From: an uncultured Bacteroidota bacterium
GTDB lineage: Bacteria > Bacteroidota > Ignavibacteria > UBA10030 > UBA8401
DNA length: 38,929 nt
Reading direction: 5' to 3'
Assembly (NCBI GenBank): GCA_937920105.1
Contig: CALETH010000103.1
Coordinates: 1 to 38,929, forward strand
Shown here: positions 7,835-16,329 of the stretch, piece after piece
How the letters are laid out: each line of letters starts with the position of its first letter
How positions within the stretch are numbered: position 1 is the stretch's first letter
Made by a program: the position numbers and the translations under genes
The notes under the pieces: generated by a model
Database searches by the model: none
Told to the model about the DNA's origin: nothing
Seen by the model: only the letters and a program-made list of their open reading frames with translations

Positions 7835-9781
7835 GTGGATATTTCCGTTATCATCGTCAATTATAACGTTCGTGATTTTCTTCAAAATGCACTTCTTTCG
7901 CTTTTCAAATCTTTAGAAGGATTGCAAGCAGAAATTTTTGTGGTTGATAATGCTTCTGATGATGGAAGCGTTGAATTTCTTAAAAAATCCTTTTCTCAAG
8001 TTCATCTCATTACAAATTCTACCAACGTTGGTTTTGCAAAAGCCAATAATCAAGCATTAAAAATTGCACAAGGAAAATATTTTCTCCTTTTAAACCCAGA
8101 TACACTTCTTCAAGAAAATACTATTTCTACAATGATAAAATTTTTTGAAGAACATCAAGAAGTTGGAATGGCTGGATGTAAAATTCTCAACTCAGATGGA
8201 ACATTACAGTTACCATGTCGAAGAAGTTTTCCAACACCATGGGTTGCGTTCACAAAAATTTTTGGATTGAGTACACTGTTTCCAAAATCTTCGCTTTTTG
8301 CAAAATATAATATCACCTATAAAAATCCTGATGAATGTTACGAAGTTGATGCCATTAGTGGTTCATTTATGATGCTGCGTAAAGAAGTGTATGAAAAAAT
8401 TGGTGGATTAGATGAAGAATTTTTTATGTATGGTGAGGATTTAGATTGGTGTTACCGTGTTCAAAAAACAGGTTGGAAAGTCTATTATGTCCCATTTACA
8501 TCAATCATTCATTATAAAGGAGAAAGCACGCGTCGCAGTAATTTTGATGATATTAAAATTTTTTATGATGCGATGTTCAAATTTGTTAAGAAAAATTATC
8601 GGGGTTCAACAATATTTATTCCAGTAATAAAATTTGGAATTTTTTTGCGAAAAACTTTTGCGTATTGGAAATATTTTCATACCCCAATACTATTTATTGT
8701 TATAGATTCTGTAATAATATTTTCAAGCATTCTTATCGCTGAATATATTCGCAAAGGAACAATTTTTTCATTTCCACAGTATGCTTATCCGTTAGCATTT
8801 CTTGTTCCAATATTCACTGTTATTATTATATTATCATTGTATGGAAATTATACTACAAAAAGATTTTCGGTAAAAAATTCTTTTTATGCAGTGTTTAGTA
8901 GTTATATCATTATTTCTGCGTTGACGGCATTTTTTAAAGAGTATGCATTCAGCCGAACAATGGTAATTATTTCTGCAATGATTTCTACAATAAGTATTCC
9001 TGCATCAAGAATTATTGCACGAACTTTTGAAAAAAAATCTTCGCGAAAAACCATTTTTGGAAAAAAAACATTTATTGTTGGAGTTGATGATTCTGCCCAA
9101 GAGTTAGCAAAAAAAATAAATCCCACCATTAGTGGTTATGAAGTTATCGGATTTATTTCTCTAACACATGAAAATATTGGGCAAAGATTTGACGAAATAG
9201 AAGTGAAGGGAAGTATAGAAAATTTATCAAAACTTATAGAACGTCACAAAATTACTGAGGTCATTTTTTCATCACAAAATATTTCCTATACAACAATACT
9301 TTCTACCATGAGTGAGGTGAAAAATAAATTGGTACACTTTCATCTTATTCCAACAGTGCAGGATGTTATTATCGGAAAAACAAGTGTGGATTCTATCAAT
9401 GAAGTTCCATTAGTAGAAATTGAGTATAATATTCATAAATTTTCTCATCGTTTTTTTAAACGATGTTTTGATATATTTGCTTCAACGTTACTTTTGATTT
9501 CATTTGCTCCTTTTGTATATTTTAGGAAACTCATTAATAAGAAAACATCCACAATATTTTCTGAAATAATACAGGTTTTTGTAGGAAAAATGAGTATTGT
9601 TGGACAATCATCAAAAACATATTCTTATTTAGGAAAAGTTGGAATTCTGAGTTTAGAAAATCTTTACCATCAAAAAAAACTTACAGAAAGTGAAAAAGAA
9701 GAATACGCATTATATTATGCACGACATCAATCATTATTATTAGATTGTGAAATTATCATAAAATCTTTACAGGGCAAATAA
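7835..9781 (+). CDS. GT2 glycosyltransferase fused to a degenerate polyprenyl sugar-phosphate transferase
   Basis: This 648-residue fusion starts at a GTG, with no good ATG or Shine-Dalgarno nearby. Residues 1 to about 270 are a rhamnosyltransferase-like GT2 domain (VDNASDDGS near 37-45, NPDT 87-90, GEDLDW near 200). Then come four membrane segments and a CoA-binding-like Rossmann domain (about 405-525), as in WbaP/WcaJ proteins. The terminal sugar-transferase domain begins normally at KRCFD (542-546) but reaches KMSIVG (585-590) after 44 residues; the intact enzyme at 3330 takes 102. The lost stretch is the QERVG, KFRSM and DE-PQ catalytic core, and GPRP reads GQSS. The GT2 part should be active; the rest may serve as a membrane anchor or regulator. 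Confidence 0.82.
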   Translation: MDISVIIVNYNVRDFLQNALLSLFKSLEGLQAEIFVVDNASDDGSVEFLKKSFSQVHLITNSTNVGFAKANNQALKIAQGKYFLLLNPDTLLQENTISTMIKFFEEHQEVGMAGCKILNSDGTLQLPCRRSFPTPWVAFTKIFGLSTLFPKSSLFAKYNITYKNPDECYEVDAISGSFMMLRKEVYEKIGGLDEEFFMYGEDLDWCYRVQKTGWKVYYVPFTSIIHYKGESTRRSNFDDIKIFYDAMFKFVKKNYRGSTIFIPVIKFGIFLRKTFAYWKYFHTPILFIVIDSVIIFSSILIAEYIRKGTIFSFPQYAYPLAFLVPIFTVIIILSLYGNYTTKRFSVKNSFYAVFSSYIIISALTAFFKEYAFSRTMVIISAMISTISIPASRIIARTFEKKSSRKTIFGKKTFIVGVDDSAQELAKKINPTISGYEVIGFISLTHENIGQRFDEIEVKGSIENLSKLIERHKITEVIFSSQNISYTTILSTMSEVKNKLVHFHLIPTVQDVIIGKTSVDSINEVPLVEIEYNIHKFSHRFFKRCFDIFASTLLLISFAPFVYFRKLINKKTSTIFSEIIQVFVGKMSIVGQSSKTYSYLGKVGILSLENLYHQKKLTESEKEEYALYYARHQSLLLDCEIIIKSLQGK

Positions 9782-9783
9782 CA

Positions 9784-9996
9784 ATGACAACATTATTGCA
9801 AAAAGCAATTCGTAAAGTTGAAAAACTTCCAAAACGACAACAAGATGAAATTGCGACATTGATTATAGATGAAATTTCTGATGAAATTAAATGGGATGAA
9901 GCGTTTTCTCGTTCTGGACATGTTTTAGAAAAACTTTCAGAAGAAGCAATACAAGAATATAAAGAAGGAAAAACTCGTTTATTGGATTTAGATTGA
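9784..9996 (+). CDS. Antitoxin-like small protein of a type II pair
   Basis: A 70-residue, charged, mostly helical protein (LPKRQQDEIATLI near the N-terminus, SEEAIQEYKEGKT near the C-terminus). Small proteins of this look regularly precede RelE/ParE toxins. They bind the toxin with the C-terminal tail and usually repress their own promoter through the N-terminal part. It begins 2 bp after the upstream stop codon and ends 5 bp before the toxin gene. I recognise it by context and composition rather than by a named DNA-binding fold, so the assignment depends on the toxin next to it. Confidence 0.72.
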   Translation: MTTLLQKAIRKVEKLPKRQQDEIATLIIDEISDEIKWDEAFSRSGHVLEKLSEEAIQEYKEGKTRLLDLD

Positions 9997-10001
9997 AATA
10001 A

Positions 10002-10271
10002 ATGATTTCACGAACAACAGAAAGATTTCGTAAAGCATTTGAAAAATTACCTACAGATGTTCAACATCAAGCCAAGGTTGTTTTTAAAAAGTGGAAAGAA
10101 AATCCTTATTACAAAAGTCTACATTTTAAAAAAGTACATGCAACAAAACCGATTTACTCAATAAGAATTGGAATAGATTGGAGAGCAGTTTGTATCAATC
10201 AAGATGAAAATATAGTTTGGTTTTGGATAGGTTCACATGCTGAATACAATAAAATTATATCACAATTATAA
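10002..10271 (+). CDS. RelE/ParE-family toxin
   Basis: An 89-residue protein with the compact RelE/ParE layout: two N-terminal helices (FRKAFEKLP, VVFKKWKENP), a central strand region with YSIRIG-x-DWRAVC, and the C-terminal IVWFWIGSHAEYNKII signature widespread in this toxin family. RelE-type members cut mRNA on the ribosome and ParE-type members poison gyrase; the sequence does not tell which. The antitoxin-like gene lies directly upstream. The pair sits between a glycosyltransferase and accA without its own obvious terminator, so it may be expressed from the surrounding operon as well as its own promoter. Confidence 0.82.
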   Translation: MISRTTERFRKAFEKLPTDVQHQAKVVFKKWKENPYYKSLHFKKVHATKPIYSIRIGIDWRAVCINQDENIVWFWIGSHAEYNKIISQL

Positions 10272-10286
10272 GGGGAAATATATTTC

Positions 10287-11243
10287 ATGCCAAAAGTTAC
10301 ATTGGATTTTGAAAAACCAATCGCACAGTTAGAGCAAAAAATAGAAGAAATGCGAAAGTTATCCGATAACGTAGATTTAAGCAAGGAGATTACGACATTG
10401 GAAAAAAAAGTCAATCAATTACAAAAAGATATATTCTCCAATCTCACACGATGGCAAAAAGTGCAACTCGCACGTCATCCAGAACGTCCATACACATTAG
10501 ATTATATTGAAATGATGACTTCCGATTTTGTGGAACTTCACGGAGACCGTGTGTTTGGAGATGATAAAGCCATTGTTGGCGGATTTGCAAAATTAGAAGA
10601 TGAAACAGTAATGTTCATTGGTCATCAAAAAGGAAGAGACACAAAATCCAACATCTATCGTAATTTTGGAATGCCGCAACCAGAAGGGTATCGTAAAGCA
10701 CTACGTTTAATGAAACTCGCTGCAAAATTTAAAAAACCAATCATTACAATGTTGGATACTCCTGGAGCATATCCCGGACTTGAAGCAGAAGAACGTGGAC
10801 AAGCCGAAGCAATTGCTCGCAACATTTTTGAAATGTGTCAACTACCAGTTCCTATTATTGTTGTGGTGATTGGAGAAGGTGCATCTGGTGGTGCGTTGGG
10901 AATTGGTGTTGGTGATACAATGTTGATGATGGAAAATACATGGTACTCAGTCATTGCACCAGAATCTTGTTCCAGTATTTTGTGGAAAAGTTGGGAATAT
11001 AAAGAACAAGCCGCTGAAGCATTACGATTAACGGCGACAGATTTAGTAGAACAAAAAATTATGGATAGAATTGTTCCTGAACCAACAGGTGCAGCACACA
11101 GTAATCCACCAGAAGCAGCAAAAATTTTGAAAGGTGTTATTCTTGAAGAATTACAAAAGTTAAAAAAAATCAAACCAGAAAAATTAGTAGAAAAACGTAT
11201 AGAAAAATTTGCTGTGATGGGTGCGTGGAATGAAAAGCAATGA
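10287..11243 (+). CDS. accA: Acetyl-CoA carboxylase carboxyltransferase subunit alpha
   Basis: AccA with AccD transfers carboxyl from biotin on AccB to acetyl-CoA, giving malonyl-CoA for fatty-acid synthesis. The 318-residue length is normal. The N-terminal coiled helix (residues about 10-50), then PYTLDYIEMM, GDR-x-FGDD, GHQKGR, the DTPGAYPG stretch and GEGASGGALGIGVGD are classic. The accD partner is not in the window. An AGGGGA stretch precedes the ATG at 10287. It overlaps the thioesterase gene by 4 bp (ATGA), a sensible pairing of acyl-CoA functions. Confidence 0.97.
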   Translation: MPKVTLDFEKPIAQLEQKIEEMRKLSDNVDLSKEITTLEKKVNQLQKDIFSNLTRWQKVQLARHPERPYTLDYIEMMTSDFVELHGDRVFGDDKAIVGGFAKLEDETVMFIGHQKGRDTKSNIYRNFGMPQPEGYRKALRLMKLAAKFKKPIITMLDTPGAYPGLEAEERGQAEAIARNIFEMCQLPVPIIVVVIGEGASGGALGIGVGDTMLMMENTWYSVIAPESCSSILWKSWEYKEQAAEALRLTATDLVEQKIMDRIVPEPTGAAHSNPPEAAKILKGVILEELQKLKKIKPEKLVEKRIEKFAVMGAWNEKQ

Positions 11244-11659
11244 AAAAAATCATTAGTTCCATCACAGAAATTCGCGTACGATATGCTGATGTTGACCAAA
11301 TGAAATTTGTGTATTATGGAAAATATTTTGAGTATTTTGAGCAAGGTCGTTCGGATTTATTGCGTTCCATCGGAATGCCATATCCTGAAATAGAAGCGAT
11401 GGGATTTTTTCTTCCTGTGTTAGAAGCAAAAGCCAATTATCATATTCCCGCACATTATGATGATTTACTGTACATTAAAACTATCTTAAAAGAAGTTCCA
11501 ATATCAAAAATTGTTATTGAATATGAGGTAAGAAATAGCAACAGCGAAAAAATCTCTGCGACTGGTGTAACAACACATTGTTTTATTAATTCACAAACAG
11601 GAAAACCAACACGTCCACCAGAAAAATTTTTAGAAAAAATATATCCATTATTTATCTAA
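11240..11659 (+). CDS. YbgC/4-hydroxybenzoyl-CoA thioesterase-family protein
   Basis: A 139-residue hot-dog-fold acyl-CoA thioesterase. The N-terminal signature RYADVDQMKFVYYGKYFEYF (residues about 12-31) matches the YbgC pattern, where the aspartate of the D-x-D-x-x-x-x-V-Y-x-x-x-Y block is catalytic. FEQGRSDLLR follows, as in YbgC-type helices. It hydrolyses small or medium acyl-CoAs in relatives; the physiological substrate here is open. The ATG overlaps the accA stop, implying co-expression with fatty-acid synthesis. Confidence 0.85.
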   Translation: MKKIISSITEIRVRYADVDQMKFVYYGKYFEYFEQGRSDLLRSIGMPYPEIEAMGFFLPVLEAKANYHIPAHYDDLLYIKTILKEVPISKIVIEYEVRNSNSEKISATGVTTHCFINSQTGKPTRPPEKFLEKIYPLFI

Positions 11660-11670
11660 AGAATTATTAT

Positions 11671-12291
11671 ATGAGTATAGAAAAAGAAACATGGCAACAA
11701 GCGTTGGAAAGATATAACAATATATTAGAAATGGTAAAGCCAAAAATTAGTCCAGAAGAGCATTATAGGTTTTATAAGATTTCTTTTAAAGAAAAAGAAA
11801 CAAAAGAAAGAATAGCAGAATTTGAAAAAAAATATAATTGTACAATTCCACAATCGTTGAAATCACTCTACCTAGGAAATGGTACGTTTTCTGTAAAAGA
11901 TGGCCTATGGAATTCTATCAACATTTATTCAAATCAAGAAAATCATTATTCTTTACCTAATATAGGTGGTTTAGTAGAAATGATAGACCAATTATGGGGT
12001 GGGCGACCTGAATTTGAAGAGAATTTTTCTGTAGAAGAGATAGGGTATTTGAATAAAAATTATTTTGTATTTGGACATTATTTTCATGATGATAATGTCT
12101 ATTCACATTTTTATTTTGACAGAGATGGAAATTTTGAAGATGTAATGTATGACCAAGATGATTTTGGAAGTGCATATGATTTTTTTTTCAAACCTCTATT
12201 AACAAAAAGTTTGGCAAATAAAACATTTGATGAACTAATTTCTTCTAAAATAGATAAAGTAATTGAAAATTTAAAAGAAGAATTTTCTTAA
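11671..12291 (+). CDS. SMI1/KNR4 (SUKH) family protein
   Basis: A 206-residue acidic protein with a SUKH-type core: IAEFEKKYNCTIPQSLKSLY near residues 46-65, the usual first helix-turn of SMI1/KNR4 proteins, then a GNG turn, aromatic-rich strands and a FDRDGNFEDV strand near 150. In bacteria SUKH proteins are commonly immunity proteins against polymorphic nuclease or deaminase toxins, and some are stand-alone. No toxin gene is beside it. It lies 11 bp after the thioesterase gene and 30 bp before lemA. Start is the ATG at 11671. Function is not assigned beyond the family. Confidence 0.72.
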   Translation: MSIEKETWQQALERYNNILEMVKPKISPEEHYRFYKISFKEKETKERIAEFEKKYNCTIPQSLKSLYLGNGTFSVKDGLWNSINIYSNQENHYSLPNIGGLVEMIDQLWGGRPEFEENFSVEEIGYLNKNYFVFGHYFHDDNVYSHFYFDRDGNFEDVMYDQDDFGSAYDFFFKPLLTKSLANKTFDELISSKIDKVIENLKEEFS

Positions 12292-12321
12292 ATATTAGAT
12301 ACTTAAAAACAAGGAGTTATT

Positions 12322-12927
12322 ATGAAAAAAGGTGTTATCATTATTTTAGTTATTGTAGGAATTATTATTTTTACAGCATTATGTATCGTTGGGTGGTATG
12401 TTTCAACACACAATAAATTAGTAGCCTTAAATGAAGATATTAATGGAAAATGGTCTCAAGTCCAAAATCAATATCAGCGACGTTTTGATTTAATTCCTAA
12501 TCTTGTAGAAACTGTCAAAGGATATGCTAAACATGAAAAAGTGACTTTAGAGGAAGTAGTAAATGCAAGAGCAAAAGTGGGACAAATGGTAATTTCACCG
12601 GAAGTATTAAGAAATCCACAAGCATTTCAAATGTTTGAAAAAGCACAAGGCGAACTTTCTTCCGCATTAATGCGATTGATGGCAGTATCGGAAAATTATC
12701 CAAACTTAAAAGCCAATGAAAATTTTCTTCAACTTCAATCTCAATTAGAAGGAACAGAAAATAGAATTGCAGTAGAACGAATGCGTTTTAATGAAGCAGT
12801 GCAAAATTATAATACAACAATCAAAAAAATTCCAACATCCATTGTTGCTGGTATGAATGGATATGTCGAACGTCCATATTTTAAATCACAAGATGGTGCA
12901 GAAAACGCACCAAAGGTAAACTTTTAA
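12322..12927 (+). CDS. lemA: LemA family membrane protein
   Basis: A 201-residue LemA protein: one N-terminal membrane helix (about 5-28), then a four-helix coiled domain with the family pattern NEDINGKWSQVQNQYQRR, DLIPNLVETVKGYAKHE, NARAKVG, and the C-terminal RFNEAVQNYN and RPYF segments. LemA proteins are exposed at the envelope with an N-out, helical-bundle topology; their biochemical role is poorly defined. An AAGGAG Shine-Dalgarno at 12311-12316 sits five bases before the ATG. LemA genes are often followed by a TPM-domain protein; here a T9SS cargo gene follows instead. Confidence 0.93.
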   Translation: MKKGVIIILVIVGIIIFTALCIVGWYVSTHNKLVALNEDINGKWSQVQNQYQRRFDLIPNLVETVKGYAKHEKVTLEEVVNARAKVGQMVISPEVLRNPQAFQMFEKAQGELSSALMRLMAVSENYPNLKANENFLQLQSQLEGTENRIAVERMRFNEAVQNYNTTIKKIPTSIVAGMNGYVERPYFKSQDGAENAPKVNF

Positions 12928-12961
12928 TAGAATACAAAATTAATTATTGACGGAGAATTTT

Positions 12962-13990
12962 ATGAAAATGCAAAAAATTTTAATAATGAGTGTACTAATA
13001 TTTTCTAATATACTATTAGCACAGCAACCATTTGGTCCTGTTTCACTCAGCATTAGTGGAAATAATTTTAATGTTTCAGGAGTAACAGGAAATTTCACAC
13101 AAATAAAAGGAACAGCAGGCGCGGCAACTCCATCATTTATTGGTACTGCTGATGAAGGAGCATGGGCAAACGTTCCTATAGGGTTTAATTTTAATTATTT
13201 AGGAGCAACATACACATCAGTTTCTGCAACAACAAATGGTTGGTTAACACTTTTAAATAATCCAAATTTTCAAAATTATACTCCTATAAATTCTCTTACT
13301 AATGGAGGTATTAGACCACTTCTCGCTCCATTGTGGGATGATTTAGATATTAATATGGATAATTTTTCCTACAAAACATTTAGTGATACAATGTTCGTTG
13401 CAGAATGGTTAGATGCAAAATGGGGTAGAACCAGTCAAAATCCAGTAATGTCTTTTCAGGTGAAACTTTATAAGAATGGAAAAATAGAATTTTTATATAC
13501 AGAAGGAAGTTTTGGTTCATGGAATCCAACAAGTCCAAGTGCTTCTATAGGAATTGCAGGGGTAACACAAGGTACAGGAAATTTTATTTCTATGGATAAT
13601 AATTTTACATTTCCTACTTCAAATACAGAACTTACTATTACGACAAAACCACAAAATAATCAACTTTTTATTTTTGCCCCAACAACAATAATGGGAGTTA
13701 ATACACAACAAATTTCTACGACTCCGCAGCAATTTTCTTTAGAACAAAATTTTCCCAATCCATTTAATCCAGCAACAACAATACAATTTTCACTCCCTGC
13801 AAAAGCATTTGTTAGTTTGAAAGTATTTGATATTCTTGGAAATGAAGTCGAAACCTTAGTTAATGAAGTAAAACCTACTGGAACACATCAAGCACAGTTC
13901 ACAGCATCTCGTCTATCTTCTGGAATGTATTTTTATAAATTAATTTCCGGAAATAATGTAGAAATTAAAAAAATGTTGTTAGTAAAATAA
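12962..13990 (+). CDS. Secreted protein with T9SS type A sorting domain
   Basis: A 342-residue exported protein. I place the start at ATG 12962, preceded by GGAG, because the residues from there form a clean signal peptide (MKMQK, hydrophobic core, then LLAQQ); an in-frame TTG at 12947 would spoil it. The middle (about 25-240) is beta-rich with a GFNFNYLG...TNGWLTL...LAPLWDDLD pattern, a lectin- or NIDO-like extracellular module found in other T9SS proteins. The last 85 residues form the sorting domain: QNFPNPFNPATTIQFSLP, KVFDILGNEV, SGMYFYKL, and a lysine-containing end. The C-terminal domain directs export through T9SS and surface anchoring. The ligand is unknown. The stop overlaps the next start by one base. 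Confidence 0.85.
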   Translation: MKMQKILIMSVLIFSNILLAQQPFGPVSLSISGNNFNVSGVTGNFTQIKGTAGAATPSFIGTADEGAWANVPIGFNFNYLGATYTSVSATTNGWLTLLNNPNFQNYTPINSLTNGGIRPLLAPLWDDLDINMDNFSYKTFSDTMFVAEWLDAKWGRTSQNPVMSFQVKLYKNGKIEFLYTEGSFGSWNPTSPSASIGIAGVTQGTGNFISMDNNFTFPTSNTELTITTKPQNNQLFIFAPTTIMGVNTQQISTTPQQFSLEQNFPNPFNPATTIQFSLPAKAFVSLKVFDILGNEVETLVNEVKPTGTHQAQFTASRLSSGMYFYKLISGNNVEIKKMLLVK

Positions 13991-14853
13991 TGTCTTACAC
14001 TATTGCACTTGCTCAAATAGATTCTACTGTTGGTAATGTAGAAAAAAATATAGAAAAGCATCTTCACTATATTGAACGTGCTATTGAACAAAAAGCAAAC
14101 ATTATTGTTTTTCCGGAATTAAGTTTAACTGGCTACAGTTTGCGAGACATTACTTATGAAGTTGCAATAAATCCCAAAACTGAGAAAAAGTATTTTCAGC
14201 AATTAAAGAAACTCAGTAAATCAATAACAATCATAGTAGGCGGAGTTGAAGAAGTTGAAGAAGGCGAAAATTATGCACTCTACAATTCCGCTTTTGTTTT
14301 TGAAAAAGGAGAATATGTTTTTTCTCATCGAAAAATTTATCTTCCTACATATGGAATGTTTGAAGAAATGCGATATTTTCATGCAGGGAAAAATATTCAA
14401 TCCTTTAATTCCCAATACGGAAAATTAGGAATTTTGGTCTGTGAAGATGCGTGGCATCTTTCACTTCCTTATATTCTTGCTCATGATGGTGCAGAAATTT
14501 TTATTACCATTACAGCAAGCCCAACACGAATAACAGGAAATACACCTACACTTTCCAATAATATCATCAATACAGAACATCATAAAACGTATTCAAGATT
14601 GTTGAGTTCCTATTTTGTGTTTTGTAATAGAGTAGGAATAGAAGATGGGGTGAATTTTTGGGGTGGCTCAAAAATTGTTAACCCATTTGGAGAAATTATT
14701 GCAGAAGCAAAATTATTTGAAGAAGATTTGATTATTGGAAAAATTGATAGTACAGTAGTTCGGCAAGCACGAAGAGATTCACGACATTTTCTTGATGATA
14801 ATCCGGAACTTACCATACAACAATTACAAAATATTATTCTAAAAAAGAAATAA
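13990..14853 (+). CDS. Nitrilase-superfamily carbon-nitrogen hydrolase
   Basis: A 287-residue cytoplasmic amidohydrolase of the nitrilase superfamily. The catalytic triad is visible: Glu in FPELSLTGY near residue 42, Lys in HRKIYLPTYG near 115, and Cys in LVCEDAWH near 154. No NAD synthetase domain is fused to it, so it is not a glutamine-dependent NadE despite resembling the glutaminase domain of that enzyme. Relatives hydrolyse small amides or serve as deaminases; the substrate is undetermined. Its start overlaps the upstream T9SS protein stop (TAATG), implying co-translation, and a glutamate dehydrogenase follows, a possible nitrogen-metabolism link. Confidence 0.85.
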   Translation: MSYTIALAQIDSTVGNVEKNIEKHLHYIERAIEQKANIIVFPELSLTGYSLRDITYEVAINPKTEKKYFQQLKKLSKSITIIVGGVEEVEEGENYALYNSAFVFEKGEYVFSHRKIYLPTYGMFEEMRYFHAGKNIQSFNSQYGKLGILVCEDAWHLSLPYILAHDGAEIFITITASPTRITGNTPTLSNNIINTEHHKTYSRLLSSYFVFCNRVGIEDGVNFWGGSKIVNPFGEIIAEAKLFEEDLIIGKIDSTVVRQARRDSRHFLDDNPELTIQQLQNIILKKK

Positions 14854-14889
14854 AAATTTATTATACACAATTTATAGTAAAGAGGAATT

Positions 14890-16164
14890 ATGGAATATAA
14901 AGAACCAACCCCCATCACCGATAAAGAAAATCCATTTGAATCAATGATGGAACGTTTTGATACTGCTGCCGAAATGTTAGGATTAGAACAAGGAGTGTAT
15001 GATTATCTCAAAACACCCGTACGGCAAGTGACAGTTTCCATTCCAATCCAAATGGATAATGGACAAGTAGAAATTTTTGAAGGACACAGAGTAATCCATA
15101 ATGATATTCTCGGACCATCAAAAGGCGGGATACGTTATGCACCCGATGTAAATATAGATGAAGTAAAAGCACTTGCTGCATGGATGACGTGGAAGTGTTC
15201 TTTATTAAATATTCCATTTGGTGGAGCAAAAGGCGGTGTACGATGTGACCCATCAAAACTCACAATGATAGAGTTAGAAAAAATTACGAGAAGATATACA
15301 GCAAATATGATGGATGTCTTTGGTGAAAATCAAGATATTCCTGCACCAGATATGGGGACAAATGAGCAAACAATGGCGTGGATTATGGATACTTATAGCA
15401 TGCACTCACGACGTACTGTAACAGGTGTAGTAACAGGGAAGCCGCTTATACTTGGTGGTTCATTAGGAAGGCGTGAAGCAACAGGACGTGGTGTGATGAT
15501 TGTTACTCTTGGAGCAATGGAAAAATTAAAACTCAATCCAAAAAATACTACCATTGTTGTTCAAGGTTTTGGAAATGTGGGTTCAATTTCTGCACAACTT
15601 CTTCAACAACAAGGATGTAAAATTGTTGGAATAGGTGATGTTACTGGCGGATATTATAATAAAAATGGAATTGATATTGAAAAAGCAATAGAATGGGTAA
15701 AGAATAATAAAACACTTGCTAATTTTTCTGGTGCAGAGAAAGTTACACAGTCTGAATTATTAGAATTAGAATGTGATGTTCTTATCCCCGCAGCAAAAGA
15801 AGACCAAATTACCGTACGCAACGCAGCAAAAATAAAAGCAAAAATTATTGCTGAAGGAGCAAATGGACCTACTACTTCAAAAGCAGACCCAATTTTACAA
15901 GAAAAAGGAATATTGGTTATTCCTGATATTCTTGCAAATGCCGGAGGAGTAACAGTTTCATATTTTGAATGGGTTCAAGATAGAATGGGATATTTTTGGT
16001 CAATAGAACAAGTAAACGAACGCCTGAAAGAAATGATGCATGTTGCCTTTAATTCAGTTTATGAAACAGCAAGTCAGTATAAAGTCTCATTACGAATTGC
16101 TGCTTATATAAAATCAATAGATAAAGTTGCAAAGACATTAAAAGTGCGTGGTATCTACGCATAA
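14890..16164 (+). CDS. gdhA: Glutamate dehydrogenase (Glu/Leu/Phe/Val family)
   Basis: A 424-residue NAD(P)-dependent enzyme converting glutamate to 2-oxoglutarate and ammonia and back. Evidence includes GHRVIHNDILGPSKGG-like substrate residues (near 67-82), PFGGAKGGVRCDP near 114-126 with the catalytic-site lysine, PAPDMGTN, and the Rossmann motif VQGFGNVG near 222. The length and motifs fit the hexameric GDH group better than leucine dehydrogenase. Cofactor preference is not deduced. A GAGGAA Shine-Dalgarno-like stretch precedes the ATG, and a strong terminator closes the transcription unit 25 bp after the stop. Confidence 0.92.
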   Translation: MEYKEPTPITDKENPFESMMERFDTAAEMLGLEQGVYDYLKTPVRQVTVSIPIQMDNGQVEIFEGHRVIHNDILGPSKGGIRYAPDVNIDEVKALAAWMTWKCSLLNIPFGGAKGGVRCDPSKLTMIELEKITRRYTANMMDVFGENQDIPAPDMGTNEQTMAWIMDTYSMHSRRTVTGVVTGKPLILGGSLGRREATGRGVMIVTLGAMEKLKLNPKNTTIVVQGFGNVGSISAQLLQQQGCKIVGIGDVTGGYYNKNGIDIEKAIEWVKNNKTLANFSGAEKVTQSELLELECDVLIPAAKEDQITVRNAAKIKAKIIAEGANGPTTSKADPILQEKGILVIPDILANAGGVTVSYFEWVQDRMGYFWSIEQVNERLKEMMHVAFNSVYETASQYKVSLRIAAYIKSIDKVAKTLKVRGIYA

Positions 16165-16188
16165 AAAATAATCACGTTTAATTAATAG

Positions 16189-16220
16189 AAGGATGGATGA
16201 AAATCCATCCTTTTGTTTTT
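16189..16220 (+). terminator. Intrinsic terminator after gdhA
   Basis: A perfect 10-bp stem (arms 16189-16198 and 16203-16212, AAGGATGGAT and its complement) closes a GAAA tetraloop and is followed by TTGTTTTT. This ends the long rightward run that begins at the window's left edge. Confidence 0.92.
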
Positions 16221-16318
16221 ATAAGTGATGAAAAACAAAATGTGTTGCAATGCAAATGTTATTGTGAACTCTTTAAGTATATTTTCTTCGTAAAAAAAAT
16301 ATTATTCAACAATATCTT

Positions 16319-16324
16319 AGGAGG
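16319..16324 (+). promoter_or_regulatory. Consensus Shine-Dalgarno AGGAGG
   Basis: AGGAGG lies five bases before the ATG at 16330. Most genes here have weak or no Shine-Dalgarno, so this full match marks the T9SS protein as a likely highly translated gene and fixes its start. Between the upstream terminator and this site I found no convincing -35/-10 pair. Confidence 0.85.
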
Positions 16325-16329
16325 AAGAT

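Noticed and set aside
10838..11344. 168-residue minus-strand frame opposite accA
   Set aside because: It overlaps conserved accA and thioesterase codons on the other strand and shows no domain or signal.
13990..14853. Glutamine-dependent NAD synthetase
   Set aside because: Only the nitrilase domain is present; there is no fused synthetase domain.
16221..16318. Possible promoter for the secreted multidomain gene
   Set aside because: TTGCAA, TTGTGA and TATATT are present, but none pair at 16-18 bp spacing, so I do not call one.
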